From: Erysipelotrichaceae bacterium
GTDB taxonomy: Bacteria > Bacillota_I > Bacilli_A > Erysipelotrichales > Erysipelotrichaceae
DNA: 55,285 nucleotides
Assembly (NCBI GenBank): GCA_017428765.1
Contig: JAFRQF010000015.1
Coordinates: 1-55,285, forward strand
Direction of reading: 5' to 3'
Of the stretch, positions 41,731 to 49,483 are shown piece by piece; positions within the stretch are counted from its first letter, which is position 1; each line of letters begins with the position of its first letter. The position numbers were made by a program, and so were the translations under genes. The notes beneath the pieces were generated by a model. The model saw only the letters and a program-made list of their open reading frames with translations. It did no database searches and was not told the origin of the DNA.

Positions 41731-42876
41731 ATGCTGCTGATCATCATCTACCTGGCCTTCATCTCCTTAGGCCTGCCCGATTCCTTACTGGGCTCCGCCT
41801 GGCCGGTCTTACATAAACAGATACAGGTACCCTTATCCTATTCGGGCATCATCTTCATGATCATCTCGATCGGTACCGTTATCTCATCACTCAACTCTGA
41901 CAGACTCATACGCCGATTCGGCACCGGAAAGCTCACCGCCTTCTCGACGCTGACCACGGCGCTGGCTCTGTTCGGGTTCTCGCTGTCGCGTTCCCTGCTG
42001 TCACTTTGCCTTTGGGCCATTCCCTATGGCTTAGGGGCAGGAGCCATCGATGCGGCACTCAACAACTATGTCGCCGTCCACTATGCCTCAAGACACATGT
42101 CGTGGTTACACTGTATGTGGGGGATCGGCGCCATGACCGGACCGATCATCATGGCAGCCGCCTTATCAAATAATAATAACTGGTCTGCCGGCTATCGCAA
42201 TGTCGGACTCATACAGCTGACACTGACGATCATCTTATTTGCGACGCTTTCTTTATGGAAGGCTTCACTCAACAAGGAAGAAGAAAACGCAAACCGCTCG
42301 CTCAGCCTGAAGGAAGTCTTTGCGATCCCGGGCGTACTGGAGATGATGCTCACGTTCTTCTGCTATTGCGCGATGGAACAGACCGCCGGGCTTTGGGCTG
42401 CTTCGTGGCTGGTCAATGCCAAAGGCATCAACGCGACGGCTGCCGCCAGGTTCGCTTCCCTGTTTTATATCGGCATCACCGCCGGAAGAGGTCTGAGCGG
42501 TTTCATCACGCTCAAGCTCGATGATACGAAGATGGTGCGGCTTGGCTTAAGCATCATCGCGATCGGCCTGGCACTCTTATTGCAGAATTATTCGGACGTC
42601 TGTGCCCTGTTCGGACTGGTCATCGTGGGACTGGGCTGTGCGCCGATCTATCCGTCGATGATCCATTCGACGCCTTCCCGCTTCGGCGAAGACAATTCCC
42701 AATCCGTCATCGGCGTACAGATGGCTTCCGCCTATGTGGGAAATACACTGATGCCGCCGTTTTTCGGCATCCTGGTAAAATTCTTTGATGTCTCGCTGTT
42801 TCCGTTTTACATGATCGTCATCCTCATCCTGATGATACTCGGCCATCACGGACTGGTGAAGAAAACAAAACAGTGA
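41731..42876 (+). CDS. MFS transporter
   Basis: A 381-residue integral membrane protein with about twelve helices. The start GLPDSLLGSAWPVLHKQIQV and SLNSDRLIRRFGTGKL (loop 2-3 motif A) place it in the FucP/ 'MFS sugar' type branch, and GLGCAPIYPSMIH lies in helix 10. It may import or export a sugar or small organic molecule. AAAGGAT precedes the ATG. The VOC gene follows 24 nt after its stop and probably shares its transcript. Confidence 0.88.
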   Translation: MLLIIIYLAFISLGLPDSLLGSAWPVLHKQIQVPLSYSGIIFMIISIGTVISSLNSDRLIRRFGTGKLTAFSTLTTALALFGFSLSRSLLSLCLWAIPYGLGAGAIDAALNNYVAVHYASRHMSWLHCMWGIGAMTGPIIMAAALSNNNNWSAGYRNVGLIQLTLTIILFATLSLWKASLNKEEENANRSLSLKEVFAIPGVLEMMLTFFCYCAMEQTAGLWAASWLVNAKGINATAAARFASLFYIGITAGRGLSGFITLKLDDTKMVRLGLSIIAIGLALLLQNYSDVCALFGLVIVGLGCAPIYPSMIHSTPSRFGEDNSQSVIGVQMASAYVGNTLMPPFFGILVKFFDVSLFPFYMIVILILMILGHHGLVKKTKQ

Positions 42877-42900
42877 TCTTCGCATTCGAAAGGAGAAAAC

Positions 42901-43281
42901 ATGTCCCCTTTATCTTCGATCGTCTTCCTGCCTGTAAGTGATATTCAAAAGACCTATCACTTCTACCACGAGATCCTTGGTCTCCCCGTCTTTCAGAAAC
43001 AGGGCGATTCTTTGTATATCTTCGATACGGGCTATGGCTATTTCGGTTTCTGCCAGTATGCGGATCAAAGAAAACCTCTGTCCGGTGAGAAAGGCGTCTG
43101 TCTTTCTTTGAATCTCAAAGACAACGAAGCCGTCTTAACAAAATATGAGGAACTCAAAGACAAGGCCGAAGTATATAAAAGACCGGCCATGCATCCAAGC
43201 TTTCCGGTCTATTCCTTTTTCCTCTTCGACCCCGATCACTACCTGGTCGAATTTCAGAAGATCGCCGATCCTTCCGAGTGA
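42901..43281 (+). CDS. VOC (glyoxalase/bleomycin-resistance) family protein
   Basis: A 126-residue protein with two beta-alpha-beta-beta-beta modules: IVFLPVSDIQKTYHFYHEILGLPVF and YSFFLFDPDHYLVEFQKI. The typical metal ligands (His and Glu) are present in part: HPSF and EFQ. It could be a glyoxalase-like enzyme or a binding protein; no substrate can be given. AAAGGAG precedes the ATG. It follows the MFS gene. Confidence 0.87.
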   Translation: MSPLSSIVFLPVSDIQKTYHFYHEILGLPVFQKQGDSLYIFDTGYGYFGFCQYADQRKPLSGEKGVCLSLNLKDNEAVLTKYEELKDKAEVYKRPAMHPSFPVYSFFLFDPDHYLVEFQKIADPSE

Positions 43282-43295
43282 GGATCGGTTTTTTT
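43265..43295 (+). terminator. Terminator overlapping the VOC stop
   Basis: CCGATCC (43265-43271) and GGATCGG (43282-43288) pair, followed by seven Ts. The stop codon TGA lies in the loop. Confidence 0.85.
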
Positions 43296-43629
43296 ATTGC
43301 TTCGGTCTGTTTTCGATGCCCCAGTCGCAAAGCCTGTCCAGGACCTTTACAAGGGAGTGTCCCTTTTCACTCAGGGAGTATTCCACTTTCGGCGGGATCT
43401 GTTCATAGACTTTCCTTAAGATCAGTCCGTCTTTTTCCAGTTCCTTGAGATTGGAACTCAGTGTCTTATCGGCGATGTTTTTCAGATATCTTTGCATCTC
43501 GTTGAAACGCACCGGTTCATACTCCATCAGACAGTAAAGGATGATCGGCTTGTATTTGCCTGAGATCAGAGACAGAGTATAGCTGTAGCCCGTTTCGTTG
43601 AAATCGGCTTCTTCGATGTTTTTCTTCAT
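43294..43629 (-). CDS. HxlR-family transcriptional regulator
   Basis: A 111-residue winged helix-turn-helix protein. SLISGKYKPIILYCLMEYEPVRFNEMQRYLKNIADKTLSSNLKELEKDGLILRKVYEQIPPKVEYSLSEKG is a near-textbook HxlR pattern. Members sense redox or electrophile stress, often through a cysteine; this one has a cysteine in LYCLM and another in RLCDW. It is divergent from a flavin reductase gene and likely regulates it through the repeats at 43633-43673. Confidence 0.92.
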   Translation of the reverse strand: MKKNIEEADFNETGYSYTLSLISGKYKPIILYCLMEYEPVRFNEMQRYLKNIADKTLSSNLKELEKDGLILRKVYEQIPPKVEYSLSEKGHSLVKVLDRLCDWGIENRPKQ

Positions 43630-43632
43630 ATC

Positions 43633-43673
43633 ACTTACCTCACAGTAAGTACCATACCTAAATGTAGGTACTT
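43633..43673. promoter_or_regulatory. Overlapping palindromes between HxlR and flavin reductase genes
   Basis: ACTTAC-CTCACA-GTAAGT (43633-43650) and AAGTACC-N13-GGTACTT (43647-43673) overlap. Both are inverted repeats of a TACTTAC/GTAC kind used by HxlR proteins. TATTAT (43675-43680) is a possible -10 for the flavin reductase gene. Confidence 0.65.
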
Positions 43674-43737
43674 GTATTATTTACAGTTTAAATGCTACCA
43701 TTCAAGCGTAGAACAGACAAGTTCGGGAGGAAAGAAA

Positions 43738-44313
43738 ATGAAAAAAGATCTCGGAGTCATCCCGGCCGTCTATCCGATGCCGGTACTGATGGTCGCTGCT
43801 TATGATGAAAATGAAAAAGTCAACGTGATGAACGCTGCCTGGGGACAGATCTGTGACATGGACAAGATCATCCTGTTCTTAGGCGAAGACCGCAAGACTT
43901 TAGCCAACATCAAGGTCTCCAAGGCCTTCAGCGTCGCTCTGGCAGATGAGGCTCATGTCGATGTGGCAGACTTCTTCGGCATCGCATCCGGCAACAGGAT
44001 CGATGACAAATTCGAAAGGACCGGCTATCACGCCTATAAATCCGACAAGGTCCATGCCCCGATCATCGAAGAATTCCCTCTGACGATGGAATGCGAACTG
44101 GCAGAGATCGTCAATACGGAAAACGTCTTCGGCATCGTCGGAAAGATCGTCAACGTCAAGGCCAATGAAGAAGTCCTCGATGAAAAAGGCAAGGTCGATG
44201 TCACCAAGCTGCACGCACTGATGTTCGACCAGTTCAGAAACGGCTATTATTCCACCGGCGAAAAAGTCGCCCAGGCCTGGAATGCCGGCAAAGACATCAA
44301 CTTAAGAAAATAG
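43738..44313 (+). CDS. Flavin reductase-like FMN-binding protein
   Basis: About 191 residues from the ATG at 43738, chosen for its GGGAGG site 7 nt upstream; a longer frame from 43672 runs through the operator. The flavin-reductase (split-barrel) pattern is seen in YPMPVLMVAAYDENEKVNVMNAAWGQI, ILFLGEDRKTLANIKVSKAFSVAL and VHAPIIEEFPLTMECEL. It binds FMN and may reduce quinones or electrophiles. Divergent pairing with HxlR predicts induction by such compounds. Confidence 0.9.
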   Translation: MKKDLGVIPAVYPMPVLMVAAYDENEKVNVMNAAWGQICDMDKIILFLGEDRKTLANIKVSKAFSVALADEAHVDVADFFGIASGNRIDDKFERTGYHAYKSDKVHAPIIEEFPLTMECELAEIVNTENVFGIVGKIVNVKANEEVLDEKGKVDVTKLHALMFDQFRNGYYSTGEKVAQAWNAGKDINLRK

Positions 44314-44332
44314 AGCTCAGAAAGCTCTTTTT
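44312..44332 (+). terminator. Terminator of the flavin reductase gene
   Basis: AGAGCT-CAGAA-AGCTCT followed by TTTTC, overlapping the stop codon. Confidence 0.75.
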
Positions 44333-44352
44333 CTTTTAAAAAATAAAGGTTC

Positions 44353-44376
44353 AAAAAAGAGGATCTTTCATCCTCT
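44353..44376 (-). terminator. Terminator of the esterase gene
   Basis: AGAGGAT-CTTTC-ATCCTCT; on the minus strand TTTTTTG follows. The stem overlaps the last codons of the gene. Confidence 0.7.
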
Positions 44377-45132
44377 TTCTACGTCCGATTCTTCAAAGCC
44401 GCCCGCCGTCAGCTTTCCCAGCATCTCATCGAGCCATTCCAGTGACTCATCCATCCAGTCATGATCGCGCTTTGAAACTTTATAGTTGTTGGTGAATTCA
44501 TAGGCACCGCCAAAGCCGTGTCCCCCGAAGGCATAGACATGGGATTCGAAGCTGATCCCTTTTTCATGCAGGGTCTCCATCAGCTTCAAAGTATTCTCCA
44601 CTTCCACGGTATTGTCATTCCTTGCCGAAACGATGAAACACGGACAGTTGTCTTCTCTGATGTATTCCAAAGGATATGGCATCCCCTCCTGGCAAAGGTC
44701 GACGATCGGCTTCAGTAATGCAGGATAGACCAGGATCGCTGCGGATGGCCGGAACTTTCCCATCGTCATGGCACACGCCGCCAAATGGCCGCCTGCCGAA
44801 AAACCGATGATCGCGATGCGCTTTGTATCGATGTGCCATTCTTCGCTTCTTTTTAAAATGACATCCATCGCCGCATCATAATCCTTCAAAGGATATGGCC
44901 AGCCTCCCTTGTTCGTCAATGTATATCGGAGTATGAACGTCTGATAGCCGTTTGCCGCATAGAACAAGGCGATCGGATCGGCCTCCCTCTCGGAAAGATG
45001 GTTGTAGGCACCTCCCGGTATCACGACGACAGCCGGCCGTTTTTCAAACTTCAGGCCTCCGCCCATCGGCTGTATGCAGGCATCCAGACTGACATTTCTT
45101 TCTTCATTCAATACGATCGTTTCACTTTTCAT
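44368..45132 (-). CDS. Alpha/beta hydrolase (acetyl-esterase-like)
   Basis: A 254-residue alpha/beta hydrolase. The oxyanion motif is VVIPGGAYNHLSERE, the nucleophile elbow GFSAGGHLAA (Ser), an acid in SARNDNTV and the catalytic His in FGGHGFGG. This set fits the acetylxylan-esterase/ BD-FAE family of small carbohydrate esterases. Cytoplasmic, no signal peptide. A GGAG site lies 7 nt before the ATG, and a TATAAT box sits about 45 nt further up. Confidence 0.88.
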   Translation of the reverse strand: MKSETIVLNEERNVSLDACIQPMGGGLKFEKRPAVVVIPGGAYNHLSEREADPIALFYAANGYQTFILRYTLTNKGGWPYPLKDYDAAMDVILKRSEEWHIDTKRIAIIGFSAGGHLAACAMTMGKFRPSAAILVYPALLKPIVDLCQEGMPYPLEYIREDNCPCFIVSARNDNTVEVENTLKLMETLHEKGISFESHVYAFGGHGFGGAYEFTNNYKVSKRDHDWMDESLEWLDEMLGKLTAGGFEESDVERG

Positions 45133-45236
45133 AAGTCGCTCCGCTATTTCCGCTCTTTTCTCTGTTACATCCCATTATACCCCGTTGTAAACAGATCCTT
45201 ATTTTCAGATCCTTTGTTTCGTCATACCATAAAGGT

Positions 45237-45908
45237 ATGAAACACAAAAGACTTCTGTCTGCCGTTCTTTTATCGATCACAGCTGTGGTCTTTCTTTCTT
45301 TTATCGAAAGTATCCTCAAGCCATCCTATCTTGTCAAAAGCATCCTCAAGATCCTCTGCTTTGCGGGATCTGTCTTTTTCTATTCTTTTGCATACAAGGA
45401 AGATATTTTTTCTTTGATCCATCTCAAGAAGAAGATGCCGGATAAGAAGCTCATCTTTTTTCTCCTCTTCGTCTATGCCGGGATCATCCTTCTGTTCTTC
45501 TTACTGAAAGAAAGGATCGATCTTTCTGCGATACGAAGATCTCTCTTGGAAAAAGAAGGACTCAATAAGGACAATTTCCTTTTCATCTTCTCCTACATCA
45601 TCCTGTGCAATTCCTTTCTGGAAGAAGCCTTCTTCCGCGGCTTTCTCATCGAAGTCTTCAAAAAGGAAGGACTCTATAAGGCAGGATCTCTGTATTCCGC
45701 GATCCTGTTTGCCCTCTATCATATCGGCATCGTCGCAAGCTGGTTTCAGCCGGCCGTCTTTCTTTTGTGTATCGTCGGCTTGAGCCTGGCAGGCCTTTTC
45801 CTGGAGTGGATATGTGAAAGAAACGATACGCTTCTTGCCTCCTATGCCGTACACGCATTCGCCAACCTGGCGATCAATACGATCGGCACCTTCATGATGT
45901 TTATGTAA
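45237..45908 (+). CDS. CPBP-family intramembrane metalloprotease
   Basis: A 223-residue membrane protein with about seven helices. The Abi/CPBP motif is intact: EEAFFRG (EExxxR), ALYHIG, and YAVHAFANLAIN (HxxxN). Members cleave proteins in the membrane (Rce1-like) and in Firmicutes are tied to bacteriocin maturation or self-immunity. No bacteriocin gene is seen. The ATG has AAAGG directly before it and TACCAT 6 nt further, so its leader is very short. Confidence 0.87.
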   Translation: MKHKRLLSAVLLSITAVVFLSFIESILKPSYLVKSILKILCFAGSVFFYSFAYKEDIFSLIHLKKKMPDKKLIFFLLFVYAGIILLFFLLKERIDLSAIRRSLLEKEGLNKDNFLFIFSYIILCNSFLEEAFFRGFLIEVFKKEGLYKAGSLYSAILFALYHIGIVASWFQPAVFLLCIVGLSLAGLFLEWICERNDTLLASYAVHAFANLAINTIGTFMMFM

Positions 45909-45966
45909 AAACTGCCTGCGGTAACAGCGCCATGGGATATCATAGATAGTAAGAAAGAAGTACATT

Positions 45967-46866
45967 ATGAAAGAATTATTTAAAAAGATACACACCGAAA
46001 AATTCCGCTGGTACGATGAGATCATCATCGCATCCGTCTTTTCTTTTCTGATCGCGCTGGCCGGTCAGCTCGTCGGTCTTCTTGTCACGTACGTCATGGA
46101 CCGCTATTTCGATCCGAAGGAGCCGTTTTACGAGACCTTCAGTCTGTATTTCGGAACAATCGGCGTCTGGATCTTTGCCTGCCTGCTGTTTTTGCTCATA
46201 CGGCATCGCCGTCCTTTGTTCAAAGCCATCGGCACGAAGCCGAAAGGAAATACCTTCGGCATGCTCCTGGCCGGTCTGGCCATCGGCTTTGGCCTGAACT
46301 TTGTCTGTGCGCTTGTCGCAATGATCAATAAGGACATCCATCTTTCCTTATGGCATGTCGAGCCTTTGAAGATCCTGGCCTTGCTGTTTGCGGTATTCGT
46401 ACAGTCTTCTTCGGAAGAACTGATCGATCGCTGCTACCTCTATCAGGTCTTACGCAAAGGCTATCGCAACAAGTGGGTCGCGATCATAGGCAATGCGCTC
46501 GTCTTTTCAGCGATGCACGGCATGAATCCCGGCGTAACACCGCTAGCCCTGACAAATATCTTCTTCTCGGGACTGCTGTTCACACTGTTCGTCTACTACT
46601 TTGATTCCATATGGTGCGCCTATGGTATCCATACCGGCTGGAACTTCACGCAATCCATCCTGCTGGGACTTCCAAACAGCGGCATGTCCGTCCCATATTC
46701 CGTTTTTCAGCTCGATACGGCTGCGGCAAACAATTCCTTTGCCTACCATATTGCCTTCGGCATCGAAGGAACGATCTTCTCGACCATCCTTCTGGCGATC
46801 GCCTGCCTTGTTGTCTATCTGATCGGCAGAAAGCGTCATCAGAAACCGCTCGACATCTGGAAATAA
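45967..46866 (+). CDS. CPBP-family intramembrane metalloprotease
   Basis: A 299-residue membrane protein with about eight helices and the CPBP motifs EELIDRCYL (EExxxR), FSAMHGMNPG and YGIHTGWNFTQS (HxxxN). It is the second CPBP protein in tandem, 58 nt after the first, and longer at both ends. The two may act together or reflect a duplication, although sequence identity outside the motifs looks low. Function otherwise unknown. Confidence 0.87.
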   Translation: MKELFKKIHTEKFRWYDEIIIASVFSFLIALAGQLVGLLVTYVMDRYFDPKEPFYETFSLYFGTIGVWIFACLLFLLIRHRRPLFKAIGTKPKGNTFGMLLAGLAIGFGLNFVCALVAMINKDIHLSLWHVEPLKILALLFAVFVQSSSEELIDRCYLYQVLRKGYRNKWVAIIGNALVFSAMHGMNPGVTPLALTNIFFSGLLFTLFVYYFDSIWCAYGIHTGWNFTQSILLGLPNSGMSVPYSVFQLDTAAANNSFAYHIAFGIEGTIFSTILLAIACLVVYLIGRKRHQKPLDIWK

Positions 46867-46871
46867 AAAAC

Positions 46872-46891
46872 AAAAACCACGCGAGTGGTTT
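46872..46891. terminator. Bidirectional terminator
   Basis: AAAACCAC-GCGA-GTGGTTTT flanked by A and T runs, serving the second CPBP gene and the convergent small gene. Confidence 0.8.
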
Positions 46892-47109
46892 TAATAGATC
46901 GTTCTGATTTCGCCGGTGATGCCGTAGCGCTTTTTGAACTGCTCGAGATCCCTTTCACTCTGTAAGAGCTGTATCTCCTCGAACTTTCCGGTCTCGAGAT
47001 TTTCAAAACCCGCGACCCTTTCCCCCGTACAGATGCTCGAACGGATGGCCGGCCGTCTTATCGTTTCATCATACTTTATCGTTTCGATCGTTTTCTTTCT
47101 GAAAAACAT
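46891..47109 (-). CDS. Conserved small protein, 72 residues
   Basis: A basic-acidic protein (MFFRKKTIETIKYDET, then RPAIRSSICTGERVAGFENLETGKF). I recall near-identical short proteins in many Clostridia and related anaerobes, with no established function; some carry misleading enzyme names. A single Cys in the SICTGE motif is conserved in my recollection. A GGAAGAG site lies right before the ATG. It ends at the bidirectional terminator and precedes nothing obvious. Confidence 0.8.
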   Translation of the reverse strand: MFFRKKTIETIKYDETIRRPAIRSSICTGERVAGFENLETGKFEEIQLLQSERDLEQFKKRYGITGEIRTIY

Positions 47110-47121
47110 ATCTCTTCCTTT

Positions 47122-47817
47122 CTAAGGGACATTGACCCTGCGGTTCACTTTTCTTCCTTCTTCTTCCTTGCAGAGGATGACGAAATCATAGAGATCATGT
47201 CTGATGCAGATCCAGAAATCTTTTTCCGGAAAGACCTCTTTCTGTTTTTCATCGAAGAACTTCTTTCCGTCCGTATCCTTCAGGGCAAGGAGCTTTTCTT
47301 CGATCTTTGTATCTTCCTTTCCTTCCAGAAGTCCCTTGATGTACTCCGCACAAAGGAGATCTTCCTTTGCGGACGTCTTTCCCGCGTTGCCCATACAGAC
47401 AAGAGAGACTTCTTCGGGATCTTTCATTTTGATATACCTTGCGATCGCCTTGGCATTGAGGAAGGAGCCGGTCAGGATCTCATCGGCACGGACCGCATTT
47501 TCGATGCCCTGCGTACCGGCAGAGGTCGTATGAACGATCTTTCTTCCTGATAAATCGATCCCTTCAAAAGCACTTGGCGAATTCCCATAGTCAAAACCCT
47601 CGCACTTCTTTCCGCCTCTTTCGCCCACCAGAAGAAGATCAGGATCTTCCTTTTTCATGCGATAGGCTTCTTCCAGTGAGGCAAGCGGATAAACGCATTC
47701 CGCTCCCTGATGAAAGAGACAGGCTTCCAGAGAAAAAGCACGGAAGACATCGATGATGACACAGATGCCTTTCGCTTCTTTTGCGCCTTTGATCAGTTCG
47801 TAAACTTGAATATGCAT
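47122..47817 (-). CDS. 2-phosphosulfolactate phosphatase family protein (ComB-like)
   Basis: A 231-residue protein of the ComB family. CVIIDVFRAFSLEACLFHQGAECVYPL, DYGNSPSAFEG, TTSAGTQGI and VCMGNAGKTSAKEDLLCAEYI match the family's conserved blocks. ComB dephosphorylates 2-phosphosulfolactate in coenzyme M synthesis in archaea; in Firmicutes the real substrate is unknown. It starts 1 nt after the lysoplasmalogenase stop and lacks its own ribosome site, so it is translated by coupling. Confidence 0.9.
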   Translation of the reverse strand: MHIQVYELIKGAKEAKGICVIIDVFRAFSLEACLFHQGAECVYPLASLEEAYRMKKEDPDLLLVGERGGKKCEGFDYGNSPSAFEGIDLSGRKIVHTTSAGTQGIENAVRADEILTGSFLNAKAIARYIKMKDPEEVSLVCMGNAGKTSAKEDLLCAEYIKGLLEGKEDTKIEEKLLALKDTDGKKFFDEKQKEVFPEKDFWICIRHDLYDFVILCKEEEGRKVNRRVNVP

Positions 47818-47818
47818 T

Positions 47819-48496
47819 CTAATAAAACAAAGATACGGCGATCAGGATCTGACCGATGTAATATAACGACAGGTTGGCGATGCGCCGCCCAAAGGTGGAT
47901 ACGCCAGAGAAAGTGTTGAATATCAGTATGACATCCGACAGTGTGAATAAGATCGCCCCGATGCAGTAGATGATCGAACGTTTCGAAGGAGTGAATATCG
48001 CGATGCCGATGGCGATGCACATCATGATGAATACCGCACCCAGATAAAAGACACCGAAGATCTTAAACGCCTTCTTGACTTCCATCGTCTTAAAGATGTA
48101 TGCCAGCAAGCCTCCCGCCAATACGATGCCCGCAAGGATGCATGGCCAAATCCAGACATGCCTTGCCTGCGGGATGAGACCTGCCAGATATAAGATGTGG
48201 CCGATCAGAAAGACCAGGATGCCAAGTAAGAAGATCTTCTGTCCCTGTTTCTTAAAGACATGACGAAGATTGAGCAGGATATCGCCCAGCATGCCAAAGA
48301 CCAGTCCGATGAAGAAGGTCTTATTGAACGGGTTGTTGACCCTCGTATAGGCGATATAGCCGATGCTGACGAACATGAAGGCTGCAAGGCCCTTCAATAT
48401 GACTGCCGGGATATACTTTTCCTCATGTTCCACTTTGATGAAGAGCCCCTGAAGGATACAGCCAAGGGCGATAAGCAGATAGATGATCGGTTTCAT
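47819..48496 (-). CDS. YhhN-family lysoplasmalogenase
   Basis: About 225 residues from the ATG at 48496, where GGGAG is 7 nt upstream; a longer frame to 48523 has no ribosome site. The protein has eight predicted helices and the YhhN pattern GLVFGMLGDILLNL and GAILFTLSDVILIFN with the conserved Asp pairs. Such proteins cleave the vinyl ether of lysoplasmalogens. Plasmalogens occur in anaerobic Firmicutes, which fits. It is coupled to the ComB-like gene. Confidence 0.9.
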   Translation of the reverse strand: MKPIIYLLIALGCILQGLFIKVEHEEKYIPAVILKGLAAFMFVSIGYIAYTRVNNPFNKTFFIGLVFGMLGDILLNLRHVFKKQGQKIFLLGILVFLIGHILYLAGLIPQARHVWIWPCILAGIVLAGGLLAYIFKTMEVKKAFKIFGVFYLGAVFIMMCIAIGIAIFTPSKRSIIYCIGAILFTLSDVILIFNTFSGVSTFGRRIANLSLYYIGQILIAVSLFY

Positions 48497-48533
48497 AACG
48501 TTTCTCCCGATTTCATTATACATCCAAACGAAA

Positions 48534-48551
48534 AGCTCCTTTTCAGGAGCT
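48534..48551 (-). terminator. Terminator of the 89-residue gene
   Basis: AGCTCCT-TTTC-AGGAGCT; on the minus strand TTTTCG follows. Confidence 0.75.
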
Positions 48552-48556
48552 CAGTG

Positions 48557-48826
48557 TCAGATGGCAGAAAAATCGATCTCGTTTTTATAGGCATCGATCC
48601 TGCGCTTGATGTCGATCAGCATGTTCAAGGCTACCAACGGGTTGGGGAAACGGTCGAGATTCTGATGTTCGATGTCATATTTCAGCGTCGAATCCAGCAG
48701 ATCCAAAGATGTGACGCTGGAAAGTCCCAGTGCCGGAAGCAGCAGATGGTCGGCATCCACATCCGGATACCATTCCTTGATAAATGCCGTCTGTACCTCG
48801 TTGAATTCGATCGTTCTTTCGCTCAT
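48557..48826 (-). CDS. Conserved hypothetical, 89 residues
   Basis: A small acidic helical protein (FNEVQTAFIKEWYPDVDADHLLLPALGLSSVTSLDLLDSTLKYD...LVALNMLIDIKRRIDAYK). No family is recognised. A weak GGTAGG site precedes the ATG. The gene lies between two other small unknown genes and the lysoplasmalogenase, each with its own hairpin or gap. The region 48827-48982 holds no further gene. Confidence 0.65.
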   Translation of the reverse strand: MSERTIEFNEVQTAFIKEWYPDVDADHLLLPALGLSSVTSLDLLDSTLKYDIEHQNLDRFPNPLVALNMLIDIKRRIDAYKNEIDFSAI

Positions 48827-48982
48827 TTGCCTACCGTTTCGACAGGTCTATCTTCTTTTTTGAAGATCTTCCTGCAGCCTTTCTTTCTGTCCTTCTTTCT
48901 TCGTCTTCCGCCATATTTAACGAAAGCCGTTTTGGAAGCTAAAGCTTATGATACAGAAGAGCGGTGAAAAACGCAAGACATA

Positions 48983-49360
48983 TCAGGACATCATTTTCTC
49001 TTTGCCGATGAAGGCAGATACTTCCCTGAACAGGACATACGAACTCATGCGGTGGACGTCCTTATACGTCTTTCCTTCTTCCTTCATGAATTCAAATAAC
49101 GCCCGCGTCCAGGACAGGATCGAGACGTCCTCCAGATCCTCTTCATCCGAGGTATCGGCAATGCGTATGATCTCCTTGGCGAGGTCCACATATTCCCTTT
49201 CCTGAGCGACTTTCTCTTCGCTCTGGCAGACGTCGATGCAGCGCATCGCATACAATAAGGACAGTACATAATCGTCCTCATAATTCCCGTTGAAGTCAGA
49301 CTGTGTGAGAGCCTGATAGAGCTGTTTCAGTTTCTTATCGCGGATATGTTCCACTAACAA
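48983..49360 (-). CDS. Hypothetical helical protein, 125 residues
   Basis: The likely start is a TTG at 49360, giving LVEHIRDKKLKQLYQALTQSD; AGGAGG sits 5 nt upstream. An ATG frame from 49456 runs through that ribosome site and has none of its own. The protein is acidic and helical (DDYVLSLLYAMRCIDVCQ, EYVDLAKEIIRIADTSDEED, WTRALFEFMKEEGKTYKDV), perhaps a TPR-like or regulatory protein. No family recognised. Confidence 0.6.
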   Translation of the reverse strand: MLVEHIRDKKLKQLYQALTQSDFNGNYEDDYVLSLLYAMRCIDVCQSEEKVAQEREYVDLAKEIIRIADTSDEEDLEDVSILSWTRALFEFMKEEGKTYKDVHRMSSYVLFREVSAFIGKEKMMS

Positions 49361-49435
49361 GCCATCCTCCTTTTTCCTGCCCTTTTTATACCATTTTCTT
49401 TCTGCAAAAAACCTTCCATAAGTAACGGATAGAAA

Positions 49436-49472
49436 AAGCAGCTTTCGATCTTTCATCGCAAAGCTGCTTTTT
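49436..49472. terminator. Bidirectional terminator
   Basis: AAGCAGCTTT and AAAGCTGCTT flank an inner CGAT/ATCG, with A and T runs outside. It closes the NYN gene on the minus strand. Confidence 0.8.
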
Positions 49473-49483
49473 TCTGTCTGTGT

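Noticed and set aside
45237..46866. Bacteriocin cluster suggested by two CPBP proteases
   Set aside because: No double-glycine precursor, peptidase-ABC exporter or modification enzyme is seen around them.
48260..48967. A 235-codon plus-strand frame antisense to the lysoplasmalogenase
   Set aside because: Shadow of a membrane-protein gene with its own ribosome site and family motifs.
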